Source: Histoplasma ohiense
Taxonomy: Eukaryota > Ascomycota > Eurotiomycetes > Onygenales > Ajellomycetaceae
Reading direction: 5' to 3'
Length of the DNA stretch: 64,000 nt
Assembly (NCBI GenBank): GCA_017607445.1
Contig: JAEVHH010000002.1
Location: 5,424,001 to 5,488,000, forward strand
Shown: piece by piece, positions 56,466 to 64,000 of the stretch
How positions within the stretch are numbered: position 1 is the first letter of the stretch
Layout of the letters: each line of letters starts with the position of its first letter
Program-made: the position numbers and the translations under genes
The notes under the pieces: generated by a model
Told to the model about the DNA's origin: nothing
Databases searched by the model: none
The model's input: the letters and a program-made list of their open reading frames with translations, nothing else

Positions 56466-57510
56466 TTATTTAAACAGATACCACTTGATCCTTTCAAGTC
56501 CCTGAAGATCTCCATCGATCGAGTTGGCATTTTCCCTCCCAACCCGGCCTTGAGTATAACCTCCTCCAAAATCAATCAAATTTGCATCCTCATTGACATC
56601 AATTAGAACGTTGGCAGCTTTTGCATCTCCCCAGATAATACCCTGAGAATGGAGGTGCTTCAGTGTGACAGTGACTTGGTCAAGCCATTTTTTCCGAAGT
56701 TCAGAAAGCCTGGGATCGCGTCCATCAATGCACTGTAGGGTAGCACCTTGACAATCAATATATGATAAAAGCAGTCCCATAACACGTCCATCGTCATCCT
56801 CAACTAAGCCTTCAAGTCGCGATGTGCGAACTGTAGCATCAAATTTATCTGTATGAATCTTTGAGTATGTGAGAAGCTCCTTCAGAGTGATTCCCACATC
56901 ACCTCTATAGAATATCTTGAAGAAGCTAGGATTCGGTCTTCCATGGATAAACACTTTATGAGGTACCGCTGGCAATGACCTCGAATCGATCGGAATCTGA
57001 ATTGTGCTATGATGGTAGATGGGAAACATCGAGTAGTCCATGTGGATAAAAGACGGCAAACGAGCTCCGATAAGGTGGTGCTCCTCGGCTTTCGAGTTGC
57101 CAAGGTAAACAGGGACCAAACTCTCTTCCACTGCTTGAACAGTGTAGTGGAATTCTTCCGCAAACAGGCAGTCCGCGAGGGTGTATTTTTGACTCTGGTC
57201 TAGAGGTGTAAGTTTGCGAAAAATTGGCAGAAAAGGTTGCAAGACCCAATCATGCATTTGATAAATAAAGAGGATCTTCCAACACTTCATCTTCCTCTAT
57301 GATATCAGGGATATATTCTGGATCTAGACGTTGAACATGCTGAAGATATTCTGCAAGTAGGAGAGGAGGGCTTTCGAAGTTCGCAGTAAAGAGGTCGATC
57401 TTGAAATGTTTGTCGGAAACATACACATTCAACTGAGTATCCGTGTTTTTGTTGCTTGATCGAAAGGGACCGATATTGTACAGTACATACAGAGGCTGTT
57501 GCTCCGCCAT
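56466..57510 (-). pseudogene. Frameshifted protein kinase-like gene
   Basis: Minus-strand gene from ATG 57510 (MAEQQPLYVLYNIGPF) to the stop at 56466. One frame runs to a TGA at about 57253 (EDEVLEDPLYLSNA-stop). The next frame over then continues as HDWVLQPFLPIFRKLTPLDQ through to the kinase core. No GT-AG pair of matching phase joins the two frames, so there is a frameshift at about 57255-57275. The kinase half keeps catalytic motifs: IIWGDAKAANVLIDV (HRD-type loop with Asp and Asn) and ANLIDFGGGY (DFG). The N-lobe is atypical, with no obvious Gly-rich loop. It matches a kind of fungal kinase-like protein with a non-kinase N-terminal module that is multi-copy in dermatophyte-related fungi (from memory of the group). 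A single-base sequencing error would restore it, so 'pseudogene' is provisional. Confidence 0.65.
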
Positions 57511-58644
57511 GGCCGAAGTTGAGGTCAGGCAAAAGATATGAGGTGCTATCCCGACCTCTATTGTTTTACAGAGTGGTAGGCCGCACGACAAGATGAGGTA
57601 GAAAATAGGATAACGAAGTATATTGCCGCATTTTTAAAGAGGTTGGATTGTGGTGTTGCGGGTCTTTTGAGTGGAATCTTCGATCATGCATGGATTCCTG
57701 AGAGCTGACTATATCATGAATGAGTGCTGTGTATATCAGCCATCTTGCAATGATGTGCTTCAGTCTTTTGAAGATGACTGAGAGAAGAGTGATAAATCTT
57801 CAGAAGTGTACTGAGCTTCTGTCTCTCTTATTCATCTTGAAAATCATTGTCATCTCTGTCAGCTTCCAGGCTTGAGAGAAATGGTGGAGTTGAAGTCAAC
57901 TCAGAAGCTGGGAGTGAGCCCCCTTGTGATGTTAATGTTTAGCGCCGAAGAGAGCTCGTGGTTACTCTTGAGATAGAATATCTACTGTAATCCTTAATTT
58001 TATATTGAATGAAGATTTCTCACAGCTTCAAAGCAGCAAATATTTCATTGAGTTCAGTATACAGTGACCAAATAATCATCAATGATCTGTGTGATTTGAG
58101 CAAGGGTATAGCTGCTGTTTAGAAGATGTGCATGTACTGTACAATCTCATTGGTGATAAAACCTCTGAGTTGAGAGGGCATATTGACAGATTTGATGATA
58201 AAGGCAAGAAAAACACATTTGAATGATATTTGAATGGTTTTAGAGATATGTGGATATTTTTGCGGTGTTTTGCGGTGTTTTGCTACTAATTTTCAGGAGA
58301 GGGCTGGAAAATTCTGTTTTCGCAAGCTTTACGTCCGCCACAACATCAGAAATCTACAAGTATTCTCCTCAGAAATTCTTCGTATATCACGCGATGCAAT
58401 TACTCTCCCAATCGCCTGGCCGATTTCCCTAGTTCCTCGACGTCATCCTCGGCGCCGTCCTCATCAACCCCGAACACCCGGCCAGAAGGAGATATACGCC
58501 GTAAGCGTGGGCACGGCGACCAGCCGATTTTTTAACCAACAAAAATACCTTCAATACACAAAACTCCTACGGGTTTGCCGGAACTCTTTCGTATAATGAC
58601 AATCAAATGCTACCTCGTACTCTCACACCTGATTTCGCGCCGCC
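57511..58644. other. Intergenic region upstream of pantothenate kinase
   Basis: AT-rich. On the minus strand around 58190-58110 a short coding-like patch (MPSQLRGFITNEIVQYMH) precedes a stop and may be a relic. The plus-strand frames at 58234-58596 have no family features and precede the kinase start; they may be leader. Confidence 0.35.
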
Positions 58645-60375
58645 ATGCGTCGTGCTAGAAGATCTCACACTGAGTCAAGCACAGCTCGGCTCGGGCATCG
58701 CAAGTCACATTCCGAAGATCGCGGCTTCGCTGGACGCATCAAGCAGACGATTACAAATCCGGGTTCTGTAAAGATCAATGTCAAGGGTGCCTTCATCGTC
58801 GAAGATGAGGAAGAATCGCCATCTCCCCCTAATGGCACGCCAATGGATGGTGTTCACTATGAACGCAAAGATATCCGTCTGCCTCACCACATTGCCGTTG
58901 TGAGCCATGTTGCCGTCGATGTATGCGTTTTTCCCCAACCCAACCCCAACAACCCCTCCCCTCTCCCCAATCCGCCGATAATTGCGCCAGCTTTAAAAGG
59001 ACAATCAAGTCAAATTATCCTACACGAATATAATACAAGCCCCTCTCTAGGTCTTCATAGCACCAGAGCTAACATTCTTTCCAGATCGGAGGTTCCCTAG
59101 CAAAACTAGTTTATTTCTCCAAGGAAATCGGGTCGCCGGATAACGGAGGACGCTTGAATTTTATGAATTTCGAGACCGATCGGATCGATCTATGTATTGA
59201 GTTCATCAAGGAGTTGAAGGAACGCCATGAAAGAAACTATGTCACTTCCCCCAGCGAGCTCTGCGTCATGGCCACCGGCGGTGGCGCTTTCAAGTATTAC
59301 GACCGCATGAAGGAAGCTTTGGGGATTAATGTGCTTCGTGAGGATGAAATGGAATGTCTGATTATTGGTATGTGCTGTTTTTTACCTTTCCCCCCCCCCA
59401 TTCATGATGTATTTACGACATGGGATGATAATCTAACATGCGTATATTGATAGGGCTGGATTGGTTCATAACTCAGATCCCGAACGAGGTATTCACGTAC
59501 AGCGAGGCCCTTCCAACGGAGTTTGTAGAACCTCGACCGGATGTTTATCCGTATTTGCTTGTAAATATTGGCTCTGGGGTGTCAATGGTCAAAGTTTCTG
59601 GACCAAGACAGTTCCAGCGTGTGGGAGGAACTTCTCTGGGAGGTGGCACGTTTTGGGGCATAATGTCCCTGCTAACTGGATCGCGGACTTTTGATGACAT
59701 GCTGGCCATGGCAGATAAAGGCGACAACAGTGGTGTTGACTTGCTCGTTGGAGATATCTACGGCACCGATTACGGAAAGATTGGATTGAAGGCTACCACT
59801 ATTGCTAGCACTTTTGGGAAGGTCTTCAAGATGAAGAGGCTGGCCGAGCGGCATGCTGCGGCTGGAGGGGTTACTTTACAAACTGAAAGTGACTCGGATA
59901 CAGACCCTTCCCAGTTCAGCCATGAGGACATGAGTCGAAGCTTGTTGTACGCTATCAGGTATGTATTATGCAGCGCCTCCTCTTCCCCCTTTTTTTCTTC
60001 GTTTGTTGTCCTCTTCAACAAAGCATTTTTTTTGACCCCGCATTTAGTAACAACATCGGCCAAATCGCGTACCTCCAATCCGAAAAGCACAAGATAAAAC
60101 ATATTTACTTTGGCGGATCCTTTATCCGGGGCCACCGCCAGACGATGAACACGCTCTCCTATGCCATTAGATTTTGGTCAAGTGGAGAGAAACAGGCATA
60201 TTTCTTGCGGCATGAAGGGTACCTTGGTGCTGTTGGCGCATTCCTTAAGAGGAAGCCCGAAACCTGGGGGCGCAGGAAAAGCCTAGAAGACGCAGTTGCT
60301 TTTGACTACGCTAGTTGCCGGGAGAATCTACGTAGGTGTACTACGAATGAAGAACGGCGGTTTGGAGAGACATAA
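58645..60375 (+). CDS. CAB1: Pantothenate kinase (eukaryotic type II)
   Basis: First and usually rate-setting step of coenzyme A synthesis, phosphorylating pantothenate with ATP; feedback-inhibited by acyl-CoAs in this family. Four exons: 58645-58920, 59085-59367, 59454-59958, 60048-60375 (phases 0, 1, 2), about 463 residues. The first intron splits the phosphate-binding loop: VSHVAVD|IGGSLAKLVYFSKE, so correct splicing is needed for ATP binding. Other features: LNFMNFETDRIDLCIEFIK, CVMATGGGAFKYYD, MECLIIG|LDWFI, YPYLLVNIGSGVSMVKVSGP, RVGGTSLGGGTFWGIMSLLT, DLLVGDIYGTDYGKIGL, ATTIASTFGKV, YAIS|NNIGQIAYLQS, IYFGGSFIRGHRQTMNTLS, QAYFLRHEGYLGAVGAFL. The basic N-terminal 75 residues and the acidic insert (TESDSDTDPSQ) are fungal additions. 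Confidence 0.95.
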
Positions 60376-60960
60376 AATCGGCAGCCACAAATCTCTCCTC
60401 ACAATGATTTGATTACTAGTACTATGCTTCCCCTTACACTTGATGTCTCTACGTTACGTCTTTCTCAACAATATCTGCCCTGGGTCTTGCGACTCAACAG
60501 CTTCTGGTATCCTCCTATACTATCTCCCCCTTGGAGACCAAACTGCTCCAATGCTATGCCGCTTTGCTAGAACACTTTATTGTTATGTGGTTGGATCGCG
60601 CATTGTACCTCACACACATATTTTTGGTGTTCTGCGTTGTCCTGAGGTTCTGTGTTTTTTTCCTTGGAGAACAAGAAGCATTCTCATAGACGATATGCAT
60701 GTAAATGCCTATTTCCGTAGATTCATGGACTACCATTGGATATAATGAATTGGACGGATTCAATCTCAAATTTCTTATTTTGGTCCTTGAAGCCCGATTA
60801 CTCATCCATGACTAATCAATTATCCGCCTCTTCGAGGCTCAGCGCAATAAGACGATGACCGTAGAACAACCCAACGCTTTTCTCGAAGGAAAGCACAAGA
60901 CCATCTCGCATTAGATGCGCTAATGTGCCATGTTTCTACAATGATTACGACGTCCCTCAC
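60376..60960. other. Intergenic region between pantothenate kinase and GPI2
   Basis: Tandem orientation, so it holds the 3' end of one gene and the promoter of the next. The open frames at 60440-60745 (plus) and 60805-60554 (minus) overlap on opposite strands and lack family features. Confidence 0.45.
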
Positions 60961-62785
60961 ATGGCTACCCAAGCCCCACCTCCACCCGCATCTCCCTCTC
61001 CTCCCCCTTCTCCGCCCGTGACAGAAGGAATATCAACCTCTTCACCTCGATTACCGTCAGGAGGGGTAACAGGAACAGGAACAATTTCAACATCGCCTCC
61101 TGCACATCCCCCGGCCCCAATCCCTCCACCAGTTCCTGTCGAAACACATCCAAACCGCACAGGTCTAAAACCTCCCCCACCGAGACGCGTTCTCACCGAT
61201 CCAAACCGTCTCGCGCCAGAAGATGCTTACTACGCACACTCCCCCCCACGGTTCCGTTCTGTTGTCACTAACAACCATGCGGCACATTTACGTCTTCCTG
61301 CGGCAGTTGCAGCGTTAAGGCCTCCTCCGGCGGTACCGGGGGCGGAGCCGCGGAGGGCAAAGGAAGCTAGGAGAAGATTTGGGTCGAGACGGAGGAGGAC
61401 AAAGGGTGCATGGAAGAAGCTGTTATGGGTTAAGCAATCGTGTACGTTTCCTTACCGATCCAATTGACCACGGTCATTCGTCCGAAGCTAATATTTCCAT
61501 CACGTTCTGCCCTTGTGTTCTAGATCCGGATAATTATACAGATACAGAGACATTTCTTGACCATCTCCAGCGCAATCCTCGTCTCCGTCCCTATGACTTT
61601 TGGCCTTTGGTAGCGGATTCAACGGTCATTGTACAACATGTTTGTTCCGTCGTCCTATTCGTTTGTTGTTTCAGCGGCATTTTCCAAGAGCGTATTAGCC
61701 CGGTGTCAGTGGTGGGATGGGGGAGTATCTGTACAATTCTAGGCTGGGGACTATGGGATTTCTGGGTTGGGAAGGAGCAAGAAGAGGAAGCTCGTTTATC
61801 ATCAATTGGAGACGTAGCGGGAGGTGACACAGCGTCTATCTCTGGCTCCTCCACGGGCTCTGTCAAAGCCACCAATGACGACAGGAACAAGAAGGAGAAC
61901 CAGATCCCTAGCAATGACTTGCGACTCTCTACATCCAATCTCGATTGCCAGCAGCTGCGACGCCACAGCACGGGACTGAGCACTCTTAGTGCGCACTCAC
62001 ATAGCGCTTCAGCTTGTTCCCTTCATTCTGGAAATTCGCCCCAATCCCCAAATTCCCCGATGTCGCCATTTACGCCAATTAATCCCAGCAACGGCTCCCT
62101 CCATTTCCCCAATCACTGCCACCACCCTCAGCACTCCACCAACAACGGCTCCACTCTTTCCCCTCGCAACCGCCAACGCCTCGAAACTGCCAAATCCGCC
62201 CTGCTAATCTTCTGCGCCCTTCTCGGCCTCAGTCCGATCCTCAAATCCCTCACAAAGTCTACAACCAGTGACTCAATCTGGGCTATGAGCTGTTGGCTCA
62301 TGGTAATAAACATCTTCTTTTTCGACTATAGTAGCAACAGCGGTGGGAGTGGTACGGGAGGGAGTGGCGAGAGCGGAGCCACCGCTGCTAAATTTCCTGC
62401 CTCCTTGTCCACGAACGCCGCCGTCATGGCGTCCACGGTGCTCGCCTCGCGTCTGAAATCCACCACCCACGTATTTAGCCTAACGCTGTTCTCTATTGAA
62501 GTCTTTGGCCTATTCCCTGTTTTTCGTCGCCATCTGCGCGCGATTTCCTGGCGGGGTCACGTGTTGCTTACGGTTTCCCTGGTGATTATTGCTAGTGCAG
62601 CGGTAGGCATTACGCTGCGCGGTGGGTATATGTCTGCGATATTGGGCATATTTATTGGTAGTTTTTCGACAGCACTGGTTATGGGAGGTTGTAGTTGGTG
62701 GCTAATCAGTTTACAGAAGTACAAAAATGTGGTGGCTGGCCCCTGGGACCCGGCCAGACCAGTGCTGAGAAGGCATTGGGACTGA
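60961..62785 (+). CDS. GPI2: GPI-GlcNAc transferase complex subunit GPI2 / PIG-C
   Basis: Multi-pass ER membrane subunit of the complex that starts GPI-anchor synthesis by adding GlcNAc to phosphatidylinositol. Two exons: 60961-61441 and 61524-62785, phase 1 (KKLLWVKQSY|PDNYTDTETFLDHLQ), about 580 residues. ATG 60961 is the first ATG of the frame. Residues 1-145 are Pro-rich and disordered; WKKLLWVKQSYPDNYTDTETF is the family hallmark. Membrane segments: STVIVQHVCSVVLFVCCFSG, VVGWGSICTILGWGLWDFWV, ALLIFCALLGLSPILKSL, IWAMSCWLMVINIFFFDY, FSLTLFSIEVFGLFPVF, HVLLTVSLVIIASAAVGITL, ILGIFIGSFSTALVMGGCSW; the end is KNVVAGPWDPARPVL. A Ser/Asn/Pro-rich loop of about 150 residues is inserted after the second segment, and a Gly/Ser-rich loop after the fourth. 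Confidence 0.93.
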
Positions 62786-64000
62786 GACATATAGGCTAAA
62801 TTTTGGTAATTCAAAGATATTCTAAGAGGTGTGCTGGGCGAAAAGAAAAACGTCAATGGCTTGATACTCAGATGATAATGTGGTTCACCACTCAGCGCCC
62901 ACTTCCACTCAACACCCACTTTTTTCCATACAAAATCAAGGATGGTCAGCTATTGATATCCAAACATCAACTCTATTAAGATACTAAATAATTTGTAATT
63001 TATTAATATAGATAGATATATCTGAAAATAAATGATTTAAAATTTAACATAAGCCTGTATTACAAGAGTTTTCTCATAGAAATTACAGTATATAAATTGT
63101 GAGATGAATTCATATTACAGTATTATTGTAACGGGCGTACTATCGATTAACGGACTAAGCACTCGTATGAAGGGGTTCTTATAGGCCGATTCCGATCATA
63201 AGCGGTTTGATCTACAATTGGTCCATGAAAGGTTTGGGTCAGGACAAGATAATGGATAGATACAATTGGTATTATCGATCCGAATGAATAATAGCTAATT
63301 CTGAAGCTTGCTGATAGGCCAATGAGGAAAAATACCACGCATCCGGCTGGCCTTTGAGATTGGAAGTTTGAAGGGGTCAAAGTACAGGTACTCCGTACTG
63401 TGTCAAGGGACAGGGGAAGATCCTTAAACTATATTTGGCCTAGCGTTTGCACCTGGCGAAACTTATTCCAACATCCACTTTTCATGCAGCACGACGATTT
63501 GATAAATAGTACGATGTAAAGGTGACCCGCTGGCGGCATACCCACTCGCTTTTTCTCGCTTTTTACCTTCCGACGTATTTCAGTTGCATATTCCGCGTGG
63601 CAATTGAACCGTGTAAAATCTGGCTGGGTTGTGGAACAGCGTGTATCATTTTCGCTGGCGTTTATATCACCCAATGGTAACCATCATAGGGGCTCTAGAT
63701 CTACATCGTTATGGGAGTATCCTCATTTACCGGAAGGGAATGTCAATGGCACCAAAAGTTTCCATGGTGACTCGCAGTATCTGATTGAGTCCGTTACGAA
63801 AGTGTTCTCCAGCCTCACTGACTGAAACCAGTGAAACCAGAAGCCTGGGTTAAACCCCCTCGGTGATTACATTCTTACGGAGCAGATTGAGGGGTGATTC
63901 AATCCATCAAGATTCTACAGCTTCTGAACATATCGAGTCACATGTGATAGTCAAGCTGTAATATCAATTGATTTCGAAGTATAAAAGTTAAATATTTAAA
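62786..64000. other. Intergenic region to window end
   Basis: About 1.2 kb, mostly AT-rich (62980-63130 in particular). Overlapping short frames at 63674-63429 (minus) and 63604-63825 (plus) have no family features. No gene supported. Confidence 0.4.

Noticed and set aside
56100..57300. Kinase gene joined by an intron instead of a frameshift
   Set aside because: The only GT donor near the break (57282 region) is phase 0, while the downstream acceptor requires phase 1 and would delete a coding-looking segment.
1..64000. tRNA, rRNA, snRNA or CRISPR arrays
   Set aside because: I looked for tRNA B-box sequence, spliceosomal RNA starts, C/D-box pairs in introns and spaced direct repeats, and found nothing convincing; a covariance search would be decisive.
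1..64000. Secondary-metabolite or defence gene cluster
   Set aside because: No PKS, NRPS, terpene cyclase, NLR or similar signature genes; neighbours are unrelated housekeeping genes.

Overview
This 64 kb window looks like a chromosome arm segment from a filamentous ascomycete (Pezizomycotina, Eurotiomycetes, most plausibly Onygenales). The basis is single-copy eukaryotic housekeeping genes split by short introns (about 50-170 nt) with GTRNGT donors, CTAAY-type branch points and YAG acceptors, separated by AT-rich intergenic stretches full of microsatellites. Protein families typical of this group are also present (AIM6, ATG29, a fungal SLC33A1-type transporter, a CBM18 copper-radical oxidase). 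I cannot name the species from sequence alone.

Layout. 0-4.1 kb: 3' part of CCT1 (chaperonin alpha subunit) converging on a Cdt2-type WD40 protein. 4.5-11.7 kb: RRP5 (ribosome biogenesis) converging on an unrecognised basic, low-complexity protein. 11.7-14.3 kb: no intact gene, but a decayed protein-coding relic on the minus strand. 14.3-18.3 kb: AIM6-like phosphodiesterase and urease accessory protein UreD, convergent, with a dense microsatellite block between their 3' ends. 18.3-21.9 kb: gene-poor, containing a 400-bp MITE with TA target-site duplication. 21.9-30.0 kb: acetyl-CoA transporter and cohesin subunit Scc3. 30.9-35.5 kb: GNAT acetyltransferase, a secreted protein of unknown family and CENP-O/Mcm21. 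35.5-38.1 kb: gene-poor. 38.1-44.4 kb: coiled-coil protein, ATG29 (with a 10-nt microexon) and phosphopantothenate-cysteine ligase. 45.1-54.1 kb: polysaccharide deacetylase, DEAD-box helicase and a CBM18-glyoxal oxidase. 54.1-57.5 kb: gene-poor, ending in a frameshifted kinase-like gene. 58.6-62.8 kb: pantothenate kinase and GPI2.

Functional themes. Most genes are core functions: protein folding, replication licensing, rRNA processing, cohesion, kinetochore, autophagy, GPI anchoring. Two coenzyme A biosynthesis steps (pantothenate kinase, phosphopantothenate-cysteine ligase) and an acetyl-CoA transporter lie within 40 kb, but they are not adjacent and need not be co-regulated. Secreted or cell-wall-directed products are the CBM18 glyoxal oxidase, the NodB deacetylase and the unknown secreted protein. 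No secondary-metabolite cluster, tRNA, rRNA or CRISPR array was recognised. Exon boundaries below are my own splice reconstructions, checked for reading phase and family continuity but not against transcripts.
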